Source: Deltaproteobacteria bacterium HGW-Deltaproteobacteria-4 (GTDB lineage Bacteria; Desulfobacterota; Desulfuromonadia; Desulfuromonadales; UBA2197). From it: a stretch of DNA of 64,000 bases. The stretch's first letter is position 1; the number at the start of each line of letters is the position of its first letter. The stretch is from positions 1 through 64,000 of the forward strand of contig PHAV01000002.1 of assembly GCA_002841765.1 (NCBI GenBank), in the 5' to 3' direction. This document shows positions 7,751 to 16,196 of the stretch, piece by piece. Both the position numbers and the translations under genes were made by a program. Under the pieces are notes generated by a model. The model worked only from the letters and a program-made list of their open reading frames with translations. It ran no database searches and was not told the DNA's origin.

Positions 7751-8962
7751 TCATGCAAAGCCTGCCGGCTTTTGCGGAGTGAGTGCTTTATTAGGGAAGC
7801 TCAGTCCGGCAGGAGCGACAGCAGGCTTGAGTAGTCCGCCGCACAGACTGATCCCAAGTATGCTGCTGAGCTCCTTCGCGTTGAGCGAAACACCAAGATT
7901 GTCCTTCGACATCTCGACTATCACTTCTGGTTTGCGCTCATTTCCGATGGCGTAAAAATCTAGCTGGGCCTTTCGTAGCCATGCCCAGAAGTTCTTTTCA
8001 AGATTTTGGCTGCTGGCCCACCTATCTGTAAAATCCTCGGCTGGGTTGACTGGATTTGGTACACGAGGTGTGGTGGGATTTACCAATGCTTGCATGTTGG
8101 ACAAAATTGTGTCCAGTGCATCGGCAATCTCGGATTCACCCTGATAGGCCCTAGCTGCAAGTGTTGTGATGATGATGGACGCCGGCTTTTCGTCCGGGTC
8201 GTTCGCAAACATAATGTCTCTGTGACGCTTCAACATCTGAACACATCTCTGCAAGGGGGATTTCCAACGATATGTAGGAAGATCATCGACTTTCGCAGCT
8301 TTAGCAAGCAGAGCGCGGCTCTCCATCAAGGCTGTGGCAAGTTTCATACGGAACTCGAACCAGAGAGCAAATCCCTCCGAGTTACTTAATCGCCAGTCAT
8401 CATGGATGAATGTATAGTTCCGCATCCGGTCATCGGTGATCGAACCCGTCAAATTAGCAAGGAGAAAAGCCTGCTCATCGGGAACTTTTGTTCGTACAAT
8501 CGCTTCTTGGATGGCCCGGCGCCGCTCCAATGATTCAGGTATGGATGGGACTATATCCATGTGAAACTTTAACGTATCCGCATACTTCAACCTCCAACAG
8601 CGGTGCTTTTCCTCCATTCCATCTTTGATTCCACGCGCGACTCGATATTCTTCAAGGTCAGATCCGACAAGTTCCTTGAGCTGTTTCTGGGTATGAGTAG
8701 CTTTCGTGATGCCACCCAAGAGCCGGCAGCCCATGTCAAGATCGTAATCTCCATCGCTGTCCACTGGGCGGATTACGGTTCCAAGCCGAAAAGAGCCCTG
8801 AGAATGAATGTGCGGGGCAAATGTGAAACAATGAGCTTCCTTCCGACCAAACCATTCGCCCAGGTCTTTGTATCTCGCTTGGGCCTTTTCGTAAGCAGAG
8901 TCAGGGATATCGATGGATTCGGCGATCTCTTCAATGATGCGATTTCTAGGGATGTTATTCAT
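7751..8962 (-). CDS. CBASS CD-NTase (cGAS/DncV-like nucleotidyltransferase)
   Basis: A 403-residue nucleotidyltransferase that makes a cyclic oligonucleotide signal after phage infection. The active site is visible: HSQGSFRLGT (GS at 56-57), the metal-binding GDYDLD (Asp74, Asp76) and the third Asp136 in KFHMDIVPS. The C-terminal tail, rich in Pro, Ala and Lys and ending GFA, fits conjugation by Cap2. I cannot tell the CD-NTase clade or the exact nucleotide product from motifs alone. The ATG at 8962 has GGGGG 8 bases upstream and overlaps the cap5 stop by 8 bases, so the two are translationally coupled. A TTG at 8977 is less likely. Confidence 0.9.
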   Translation of the reverse strand: MNNIPRNRIIEEIAESIDIPDSAYEKAQARYKDLGEWFGRKEAHCFTFAPHIHSQGSFRLGTVIRPVDSDGDYDLDMGCRLLGGITKATHTQKQLKELVGSDLEEYRVARGIKDGMEEKHRCWRLKYADTLKFHMDIVPSIPESLERRRAIQEAIVRTKVPDEQAFLLANLTGSITDDRMRNYTFIHDDWRLSNSEGFALWFEFRMKLATALMESRALLAKAAKVDDLPTYRWKSPLQRCVQMLKRHRDIMFANDPDEKPASIIITTLAARAYQGESEIADALDTILSNMQALVNPTTPRVPNPVNPAEDFTDRWASSQNLEKNFWAWLRKAQLDFYAIGNERKPEVIVEMSKDNLGVSLNAKELSSILGISLCGGLLKPAVAPAGLSFPNKALTPQKPAGFA

Positions 8963-10112
8963 GGTTGGTTCCCCCAATTTCTAATGCGTAGATAAACTTT
9001 TTTTGCTGGTTGTTATTGTCATAAATGATCCATGGCCCGTCAGCCTTTGGCATCCGAACTCGACCAATGTCGACAGCACACGCGACGGGCATTGCTGGAA
9101 AAATTGCCAACGGCGTATGTTTTCCGTGCACGATACCTATGTCAACGATGAGTTGGCGAACGGTTGATCGAAATTGTGAAAGCTGCTCTTTGGACTTCAA
9201 GAAGTCGTTGTTCGGATTCTCAATTGTCAACTCCCAGATGGAAACTTCTTCACCTAAAACTGCGATGATTCGCGATGGTGCAATGTTGTCGCTCAATGAA
9301 ATCACTAGAGCGGGAGGATGAACTGTAGATTTTGGCCGGTTAATTTGAAATGCGAAATCTGCTGGGCCATTTTGCCATTTCCAAGATTGGTAGGGTTCCC
9401 GGTGAAGTTGATAGGTTTGCGCAGGCACTTTATCCGTCAACAGAGAGCCCAAAAAAATCATCAAAGGTATAGGTGCCAAGGCAAACAGCGAAAGATGTAG
9501 GCAATCACTGTTGTCAAGATTTGGCCGAAGTTGGCGATTGAATGCACTCTTCAGATTAGTGATCTCTGTTCTCCAGAAAGCATCATCATGGTCCCTACCT
9601 TCCCAGTTCATCGAAAGGTAGATGGGACGTTCTTCTGACGGATACCAATCTGGGAAAAGCGCATCATGTGCCGCAGCCGGTTGCAGTAATGATTTCTCCT
9701 CTCCAATATTTGCTCCGTAGAGAACAACGAGAGATTTTTTGGTAGGGTCTACTCCCGTGACTATTGCGATACGCTTTTCATGCTCTTCCTTCCATCTAAT
9801 GAGCAGGTTAGCTGAGTAGCGATCACCTTGAATGTCCTGGTCAATAGTTTTGTGGCAGTCGTGACAGACCAGCATCAAATTGGAAATTTCGTTAAGTTGC
9901 TTCTTATTCGCAACAAATGGTCCCCAACCCCGAGGTCCGGATTGAGAAAATGAGTAGATGTGGGCTTTCTCTGATATGTTCACCGGCTCTTGTGTTACTG
10001 GCGATCTAAACACGAAACGATTGCATCCATCGAATTGGCAACGTCCTGCGGAACGGGCCCAGAGTTCCCTCTCAACTTCGGGTTTGATGTATCTGGTTAC
10101 TTCCTTAGCCAT
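8955..10112 (-). CDS. cap5: CBASS effector Cap5, HNH nuclease fused to SAVED domain
   Basis: A 385-residue effector. The N-terminal HNH nuclease carries zinc Cys25 and Cys30 (CQFDGC), His51 (EKAHIY), Asn78 (SNLMLVC) and Cys83/Cys86/His87 (CHDCHK). The C-terminal part (about 140-385) looks like SAVED, the sensor of cyclic oligonucleotides, from its position and its alternating strand pattern (LVISLSDNIAP, then a long C-terminal half). In characterised relatives, ligand binding makes Cap5 oligomerise and degrade DNA, killing the infected cell. It is the first gene of the operon, with the CD-NTase overlapping its stop. The ATG at 10112 has only a weak GGAATAA site. The promoter must lie in the A+T-rich 10113-10420 stretch. 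Confidence 0.88.
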   Translation of the reverse strand: MAKEVTRYIKPEVERELWARSAGRCQFDGCNRFVFRSPVTQEPVNISEKAHIYSFSQSGPRGWGPFVANKKQLNEISNLMLVCHDCHKTIDQDIQGDRYSANLLIRWKEEHEKRIAIVTGVDPTKKSLVVLYGANIGEEKSLLQPAAAHDALFPDWYPSEERPIYLSMNWEGRDHDDAFWRTEITNLKSAFNRQLRPNLDNSDCLHLSLFALAPIPLMIFLGSLLTDKVPAQTYQLHREPYQSWKWQNGPADFAFQINRPKSTVHPPALVISLSDNIAPSRIIAVLGEEVSIWELTIENPNNDFLKSKEQLSQFRSTVRQLIVDIGIVHGKHTPLAIFPAMPVACAVDIGRVRMPKADGPWIIYDNNNQQKKFIYALEIGGTNHE

Positions 10113-10420
10113 TTGGTTATTCCTTCACAGAGAAAACAGCAGATCAGAAATTTCTCAAATACTACATCTAGGTGCATTTCTTATTTATGGGCACAACATA
10201 CGGTATAGAAACACATATTGTCAATGACTAATGAAAAACTGAAAATGCAAACAATTGGAATTTAATCTTTAGGCAAGAACTGATGGAAATCAGGGAAGAA
10301 ACATTAGAGAAGTGGTTGTTCCTAAAGGCTTTTGCGTTGAAGATGGTACCGACCACAGGCCGTCGATAACGTGATCTTGTTCATTGAGGGGAGGGGGGCA
10401 ACTTCAGAATATTAACAAAA
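10113..10420. promoter_or_regulatory. Upstream region of the CBASS operon
   Basis: About 300 bases without a gene, A+T-rich close to cap5. It must contain the promoter of the minus-strand CBASS operon, but I see no -35/-10 pair good enough to place. No CRISPR-like or regulator gene is present. Confidence 0.35.
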
Positions 10421-10457
10421 TAAAAAACCGCTATCGGCTCAGTGGCGACAGCGGTTT
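10421..10457 (-). terminator. Rho-independent terminator downstream of the tRNA cluster
   Basis: On the minus strand AAACCGCTGTCG pairs with CGATAGCGGTTT (11 pairs, one mismatch, 9-base loop), followed by a TTTTTTATTTT tract. It would stop transcripts coming leftward from the tRNA cluster before the CBASS operon. Confidence 0.65.
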
Positions 10458-10493
10458 ATATGGTTATATAAATTTACATTTTTGAATCAGTGT

Positions 10494-10611
10494 CAATACA
10501 CAACTAAAAATCGAAAGCTAAAAATTAATAAAAGCTTAAATACTTATTTAATAACAGGCGATTATCGACCATGAAGATAGGAAGAAAATCTAAAACCAAT
10601 ACACAACTAAA
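10494..10611. repeat. Two 15-base direct repeats beside the broken tRNA-Leu
   Basis: CAATACACAACTAAA occurs at 10494-10508 and again at 10597-10611, 103 bases apart and in the same orientation, within 135 bases of the truncated tRNA-Leu. Such spaced repeats resemble arm-type binding sites of a tyrosine integrase in an attachment region. No integrase gene is in the window. Confidence 0.45.
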
Positions 10612-10626
10612 CCTTACCCCCCATAA

Positions 10627-10689
10627 GAACCCCTACGGTTACCCGCTGGATCCTAAGTCCAGTGCGTCTGCCAGTTCCGCCACTCTCGC
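10627..10689 (-). pseudogene. tRNA-Leu (UAG), truncated in the T loop
   Basis: Read on the minus strand, the acceptor 5' strand GCGAGAG, D arm, anticodon stem-loop CTGGACTTAGGATCCAG (anticodon UAG) and long variable arm are normal. After AGGGGTTC in the T arm the sequence departs: the 3' T stem and the 3' acceptor strand are missing and replaced by TTATGGGGGG. The gene therefore cannot give a working tRNA. It sits exactly at the edge of the accessory island, as expected when an element has integrated at or deleted from a tRNA gene. Confidence 0.78.
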
Positions 10690-10815
10690 TTGAAAGATCT
10701 CCATTGACATAGCCCGGCAAGGAGGCATTCTCCATCTACTGTGCAGTCTCAATGAATCATAAAAAAGGGATCTGACCGGTGCAATAAAGAAGCGATCAGA
10801 TCCCGCTTTTAAGAT

Positions 10816-10892
10816 TGGGGTGAATGATGGGGCTTGAACCCACGACACCTGGAGTCACAATCCAGTGCTCTACCGACTGAGCTACATCCACC
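10816..10892 (-). tRNA. tRNA-His (GUG)
   Basis: Complete cloverleaf with 7-base acceptor GTGGATG/CATTCAC plus the extra 5' G (-1) typical of tRNA-His, anticodon loop ATTGTGACT (anticodon GUG), GTTCAAG T loop and encoded CCA. Confidence 0.95.
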
Positions 10893-10959
10893 ATGAAAGA
10901 CGCCGAATATACTCGAAAAGTACATTTTCTGTCAAGGGTCAAACAAATTCGTTGAAAAA

Positions 10960-11036
10960 TGGTGTGCCCGGTAGGGCTCGAACCTACGACCCTGTGCTTA
11001 GAAGGCACATGCTCTATCCAACTGAGCTACGGGCAC
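10960..11036 (-). tRNA. tRNA-Arg (UCU)
   Basis: Complete cloverleaf with acceptor GTGCCCG/CGGGCAC, anticodon loop CTTCTAA (anticodon UCU), GTTCGAG T loop and encoded CCA. It lies 67 bases upstream of tRNA-His in the same transcription unit. Confidence 0.95.
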
Positions 11037-11041
11037 GGAGT

Positions 11042-11118
<77 letters not shown>

Positions 11119-11128
11119 ACGCCGAGTT

Positions 11129-11157
11129 TAGTAACATAGGGTATGACATTATTGCAA
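11129..11157 (-). promoter_or_regulatory. Putative sigma-70 promoter of the tRNA cluster
   Basis: On the minus strand TTGCAA, 17 bases, then TTACTA, ending 11 bases before tRNA-Pro. The spacing is ideal but the -10 match is moderate. Bases 11158-11466, between here and the next gene, hold no convincing gene. Confidence 0.4.
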
Positions 11158-11466
11158 CAAAAATTCCGGTGTGAAACAGTAGAATTCTTTCTTTGTGCAG
11201 TAGCTACTTGATTAAGCGCCGGTGCATGAGGACGTTGGCAAAAAGATAGACATGACACTGTACTTGGGACACGAGAATCATATTGCCGTTTTCAATAAGA
11301 GAGGCAATGCCCGCAATGACTGGTCAGTAAAGAATGTCAAGGTGCTTTCCTTCTCTGAGATTTTTTGCGCTCGCATAAAAAATTTAAATTTGCTATATTT
11401 TAAAGGTAGATACAGGAAGTTAATCTGAAGTTCCTAATCATCCCCACTTCAAGTTAAGGAATCTCC

Positions 11467-13119
11467 TTGATTAAGATTCTAACTCGTACATGTTTTTTTA
11501 TTGCAATACCTTATCTCTATTTCCTTGTGGGTTGGCTCAACTTCAGGCAGGCCGGGAAGAGCGCTACCCTTGGTGCCCTGGCCATCCTGGCTCTTTCGTC
11601 TTGGATGTACAGAAACGGCAAGGAGAGTCGACGTGGCCGTCTTGCAATCCTTTTTGTTGCTTTGCTGTTCTTGATTATAATTGCTTACCAAGGCTTTCTC
11701 CGTGATCTTTTTGGTGTTGCCCAGGACAATGCTCTGGTCATGGAGGCGATTTTCGGTACGAACGGCGGTGAGTCATACGAATTTGTTTTGCAGAACTCGT
11801 ATGCTTTTTTAAAGCATTTGTCGGTCCTTTTGGGTGTTTTTACGCTCTTTGCACTCTTTGTTTTTCGCCAACCGCAAGCTTCTCTGAAAACAGGTTTTTT
11901 TCACACCGAATCGCGGCGGCGAACCCTGTCTATTGTCTTGATCTCCCTTTTTATTTTGACCCATCTCAACTCGACGATGCGCAAAGAAAATCCTCTCCTT
12001 TATTTCCCCCTCCGCTATATCAAGTGGAAGAAGAATGTCGATGCGACGCGCCTCGTTCACGAGCGTCTCGCCGGTCGGTTGGGCAATGATAAATCCCTGG
12101 CCGGAATGTCTTATGCCGGCAAAGGCAATCGTACTGTTGTCTTTCTGCTCGGAGAAAGCTCAACCCGTCTTAACTGGTCACTTTATGGCTATCCCCGTAA
12201 CACCAATCCCGAGTTGCAAGAGATCGAGGGGCAGTTGTTGAAATTTTCCGACGTGGTCACGACGGATGGTTCGACGGTTCTGGATATGCAGAAGATTCTG
12301 ACCCCGGCAACAAGGACCGAACCGAATCTTTTTCAGGAGCGGCCAAATATCCTGACCATTGCCCGCAAAGCCGGCTACAAAACTTTCTGGATTACTAATC
12401 ATAGTACCGATATGACGGGTCTCATTTCGATCTTCGCCACTAGTGCCGACAAGACTGTCAATGCCAACCGTGGTGGTTCCCGTAGTGAGGGCTCATACGA
12501 TGAAGTTGTTTTGCCTCATCTTCAGGAAGCGCTGGCCGACCCTGCGCCGTTAAAATTTATTTTAGTTCATATGCTCAACGCCCATCCTGCATACTCTTTT
12601 CGTTATCCGGGTAATTTTGCCCGTTTCGATAATGTAAACGACCAGATTCAGGAGGAGTTGCAAAGCGCAGGGCGGCCAATCTGGTCGCGGGATCTGCGTG
12701 ATGAATATGATAATGCCATTCTCTACAGTGACCACATTTTGCGAAGGAGTCTTGCGCTTTGTGAAAAGCATCCTGATCAGGAAGTCGCCTGGCTTTATGT
12801 CCCCGATCATGGTGAAGATGTTGCTCATTACAGTAGCTTTGTCGGACATAACCCTCGAGTTCTGGCGATGTTTGAAATCCCCATGCTCCTTTGGCGTTCA
12901 TCTGCCTTTAAACGGGGAAGGATAGAAGATTCAGTCCTTTCCGTGCGTCCGTATCAGACCGATCAGCTAGATCATACGTTGCTCGGTTTAATGGAGATAA
13001 AGGGGGATTATTACGATGGTCGTCGGGATATCCTCTCGGAATCATTTGCCCCTTTACCGCGTTTTGTGGCCGAAAAGGCCTATCATGCAATCCCGGGGAA
13101 GAGGAAAAAGAGCGCTTAA
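11467..13119 (+). CDS. Membrane phosphoethanolamine transferase (EptA/CptA type)
   Basis: A 550-residue inner-membrane enzyme with about four N-terminal membrane helices (residues 1-170) and a periplasmic sulfatase-fold domain. Signature stretches are VVFLLGESSTRLNWSLYGY (metal and nucleophile loop), TPATRTEPN, FWITNHS, VHMLNAHPAY and YVPDHGED (metal-binding Asp-His). The family transfers phosphoethanolamine from phosphatidylethanolamine to lipid A or core sugars, altering surface charge and polymyxin response; which acceptor is used here cannot be told. The start is a TTG at 11467 with AAGGA upstream. The gene stands alone beside the tRNA cluster, and its stop overlaps the converging sensor kinase gene by 4 bases. 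Confidence 0.82.
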   Translation: MIKILTRTCFFIAIPYLYFLVGWLNFRQAGKSATLGALAILALSSWMYRNGKESRRGRLAILFVALLFLIIIAYQGFLRDLFGVAQDNALVMEAIFGTNGGESYEFVLQNSYAFLKHLSVLLGVFTLFALFVFRQPQASLKTGFFHTESRRRTLSIVLISLFILTHLNSTMRKENPLLYFPLRYIKWKKNVDATRLVHERLAGRLGNDKSLAGMSYAGKGNRTVVFLLGESSTRLNWSLYGYPRNTNPELQEIEGQLLKFSDVVTTDGSTVLDMQKILTPATRTEPNLFQERPNILTIARKAGYKTFWITNHSTDMTGLISIFATSADKTVNANRGGSRSEGSYDEVVLPHLQEALADPAPLKFILVHMLNAHPAYSFRYPGNFARFDNVNDQIQEELQSAGRPIWSRDLRDEYDNAILYSDHILRRSLALCEKHPDQEVAWLYVPDHGEDVAHYSSFVGHNPRVLAMFEIPMLLWRSSAFKRGRIEDSVLSVRPYQTDQLDHTLLGLMEIKGDYYDGRRDILSESFAPLPRFVAEKAYHAIPGKRKKSA

Positions 13120-16085
13120 ATAAGCTTGTTACTGAGGTGCGTGGTACAATTTTTGTTCATAACCCGTATCATCTCATGCGCCAACTCCTTGATCGTAGCC
13201 GGTTTGCTTAGATAGCCATCAAAACCCATTTGCAGATACTTTTCACTGTCCCCCTTGAGAGCGTTAGCTGTCAGGGCAATGACGGGAAGATGCTTTCCAC
13301 TTTTCTCTTCCCGCTGACGGAGGATACAAAGCGCCTTGTCACCACCCATCACCGGCATCTGGATATCCATCAGGACCAGGTCGAATATGTCAGAATTTAT
13401 AGCTTCAAGCGCAGCCCTACCATTTTCGACGACCGCAACCTCATGCCCCATCTTTTTCAAAAGTGCCGTGGTGTAATGAAAGTTGGTCGGGGTATCCTCC
13501 GCCAACAGGATCATCAGGGGCGGCCCATCCCGCAACAGGGGAGTTTTTTCTGGTTGTTGTTCTGTTGCTATGTGGCGAACTGCGACAGCTAAGGGGAGTC
13601 GCAGGACAAAGGTGCTTCCGCCCTCCTCCTGACTTTCCACGTGGAGACGGCCTCCCATCAGTTCCGCGAGGCGCCGACTGATGGTCAACCCTAGACCCGT
13701 ACCGCCATAGCGACGGGTGGTGGTACTGTCTACCTGCGTAAATGGTTCGAAGATATATGCCTTCTTTTCTGCCGGTATGCCGATCCCGGTGTCTTGCACG
13801 GCTATATCCAGCAGAACATTGGACCCACTGTGCTCTATCAAGGAAACATCAATCTTGATAGTCCCTTTTTCGGTAAACTTGATGGCATTGCTCAGCAGGT
13901 TGAGAAGCACCTGTTTGATCCGCATTGGATCTCCGACCAGTGCATCGGGAACCTCGACAGGGATGTCGATACTGTGCGTGAGTCCCTTGTTAATAATATG
14001 CAACTTTTGAGTTGGAATCAATTCGGTGATGCAGTTGCGCAGGCTGAAGGATTCCAGGGTGATATCGAGTTTTTCCGCTTCGATCTTTGAAAGATCGAGG
14101 ATGTCGTTGATCAGGGTCAGCAGGTTATTTCCCGAGGTGTAAATCTCTGAATTATACTCCTGCTGTTCGTCTGACAGATCAGTATATTCCAGCAACTCGC
14201 TATAACCGAGGATGACGGTCATCGGGGTACGAATTTCGTGGCTCATGTTGGCTAGAAATTCGCTCTTTGCCCGGTTGGCCGCTTCAGCTGCCTGTTTGGC
14301 TGCCAACAGTTCGGTTTCAACTAACTTGCGAGCTGTGATGTCCTGGTGCGTTCCCGACATTCTCAGGGGATTGCCATCCGCCATCCACTCCACCACCTGC
14401 CCGCGATCAAGAATCCAGACCCATTCGCCATTTTTGTGACGCATTGGAGCTTCAAATTCGTAGTAATCCAGTTCCCCTCGAAAGTGGCGTTCCAGCAGTT
14501 CTCCTCCCGTTTTAAGGAAATCCGGATGGGCATGTTTCATCCAGGTTTCAATCGAAACGGGTGACAGTTCTTCCAACGTGTAGCCGATGATCTCAGCCCA
14601 GCGTTCATTGAAGGCCGTTTCTCCTGTCTGGACATTCCATTCCCATGTTCCGACATTGGTTCCTTTAATGATGTTGGCCAAACGCTGGCGCTCCTCATCC
14701 AGCGCATCCTCCGCCCTCTTGCGCTCGGTGATGTCACGAACCGTGGCAACAACCTCTCCTTCCCCGCCTGGGCACATGCGGGCTGAGAACCAATGATGAG
14801 AACCATCAGGTAAAATCAGATCGTATTCGAATTGCACTGAACTATTGTCTCTGAGAATGCTCTGCTGTGCCGCCGCCGCTTTGGCGGCGACCTCCGGTGG
14901 GAGGATTTCATGGATTGTACGGCCGATGAGAGAGTCGGGAGGAACTGCCAGTTTTTCCGATTCAGGTGCGTGGTAATCAAGGAATTTCAGGTTGTTGTCG
15001 AGGCGGAAGACCATGTCGGGGATGGCGAAAAAGAGCGCGCGAAGTCGGCTCTCGCTGGTCGACAATTCTCGAACTTTGCTTTGCACGGTGCGACGTAGAG
15101 TGATGGTCCAGGCCAGGAGAAAAAGCGCCGTCAGGGTGATGACTCCGAACGCCATCAGCAGTACGCGTGAAAGCGGCGCGAAGGGAATCTCTTCCCCCTG
15201 CCAGTGTCTCATGATCGCTTGCTTTTCCTGCTGGCTGATCTGCTCGAATCCTTTGTTGACCATGTCCAGGGTCTTAGTGTCACCCTTATGTACTGCCCGA
15301 TGAAATTTGCCGACAGTGAACGGCTCGGTCTGGTGAAAGTTGTCGGCAATGGCGTATTTGTGAAGGAAGAACATCGCCGGGGGGCGATCGACGACAAAGA
15401 CGCTGACCTTTCCACTGGCTGCCGCCTGAACGATTGATTCGTAACTCGGATACTCCATCACCGGAGAAATTCCGGCTTCCCGTAACATTTGAGTTGTAGC
15501 CCCTCCGCTTTTCGCTGCCACCGGGAACCCATTCAGACTGCTTATACCTGATATCCCCTTGATTTCGGCACGAAAGAAAATCGGCACCTCGATTCTTGTA
15601 TGGGGTGGTGAAAAGTCGTACTTCTGAAGACGGGATGGGGTCATAAACAGAGTATCAATTACATCGTACTCCCCTGCGTCCATACGGCGTTGCGCCTCGG
15701 CCCAGTCCATTGCGTCTAACTGTACCGGAACGCCGGTCTTCTCTTGCCACAAGTGCCATTCATCAACAAGTATCCCTTGCAGGGCACCATCGGCAGCACG
15801 AAAAATGAAGGGAGGATAGTTATCATCCATCACCACACGTAAAGGTCTATTTCCAGCGTTGACTGGTGACGTAATGATCAAGAGGGCGGCCAGCAGGAGG
15901 AGGACTTGACGGAAAAAGTTGTAAAAAACGTGGTTGTATGGTGCCGTATTCAGATAGGAGGGGAAACACAGGAGAGAAAATCTACGAGCAGATTGGGCTT
16001 GAAAACAGATCCGGTCCCTACGACTGTTGATGGAATTTGCGCACAGGATCCTGCGTGGTGAAATTACGAGCTGTTTTTTTATCAT
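13116..16085 (-). CDS. Hybrid sensor histidine kinase with periplasmic solute-binding sensor
   Basis: A 989-residue membrane kinase. In order: membrane anchor about 60-78, periplasmic SBP_bac_3-like solute-binding domain about 80-300, second membrane helix about 307-329, two PAS domains about 345-460 and 470-595, dimerisation domain with His616 (SHEIRTP), ATPase domain (DTGIGIP, GGTGLGL) and a C-terminal receiver with Asp907 (LMDIQMP) and Lys961. It probably senses an amino acid-like ligand and passes phosphate to its own receiver and then to an unidentified phosphotransfer protein; no partner regulator is next to it. The start at 16085 is supported by GGAGG 5 bases upstream, although it leaves about 55 residues before the first membrane segment. 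Confidence 0.9.
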   Translation of the reverse strand: MIKKQLVISPRRILCANSINSRRDRICFQAQSARRFSLLCFPSYLNTAPYNHVFYNFFRQVLLLLAALLIITSPVNAGNRPLRVVMDDNYPPFIFRAADGALQGILVDEWHLWQEKTGVPVQLDAMDWAEAQRRMDAGEYDVIDTLFMTPSRLQKYDFSPPHTRIEVPIFFRAEIKGISGISSLNGFPVAAKSGGATTQMLREAGISPVMEYPSYESIVQAAASGKVSVFVVDRPPAMFFLHKYAIADNFHQTEPFTVGKFHRAVHKGDTKTLDMVNKGFEQISQQEKQAIMRHWQGEEIPFAPLSRVLLMAFGVITLTALFLLAWTITLRRTVQSKVRELSTSESRLRALFFAIPDMVFRLDNNLKFLDYHAPESEKLAVPPDSLIGRTIHEILPPEVAAKAAAAQQSILRDNSSVQFEYDLILPDGSHHWFSARMCPGGEGEVVATVRDITERKRAEDALDEERQRLANIIKGTNVGTWEWNVQTGETAFNERWAEIIGYTLEELSPVSIETWMKHAHPDFLKTGGELLERHFRGELDYYEFEAPMRHKNGEWVWILDRGQVVEWMADGNPLRMSGTHQDITARKLVETELLAAKQAAEAANRAKSEFLANMSHEIRTPMTVILGYSELLEYTDLSDEQQEYNSEIYTSGNNLLTLINDILDLSKIEAEKLDITLESFSLRNCITELIPTQKLHIINKGLTHSIDIPVEVPDALVGDPMRIKQVLLNLLSNAIKFTEKGTIKIDVSLIEHSGSNVLLDIAVQDTGIGIPAEKKAYIFEPFTQVDSTTTRRYGGTGLGLTISRRLAELMGGRLHVESQEEGGSTFVLRLPLAVAVRHIATEQQPEKTPLLRDGPPLMILLAEDTPTNFHYTTALLKKMGHEVAVVENGRAALEAINSDIFDLVLMDIQMPVMGGDKALCILRQREEKSGKHLPVIALTANALKGDSEKYLQMGFDGYLSKPATIKELAHEMIRVMNKNCTTHLSNKLI

Positions 16086-16196
16086 TTTTCCTCCGATCGC
16101 TGAAGGATTTTAGTTTAAATACAGAAGGTAAAACAAGGATTTTAGATAGCAGGATCTTTTACAGCAGGATACTGCGCGGGTTGAGGAAATAGTTGA

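Noticed and set aside
11222-11428. 68-aa plus-strand frame between the tRNA cluster and the phosphoethanolamine transferase
   Set aside because: No ribosome binding site, unordered composition, no family resemblance.
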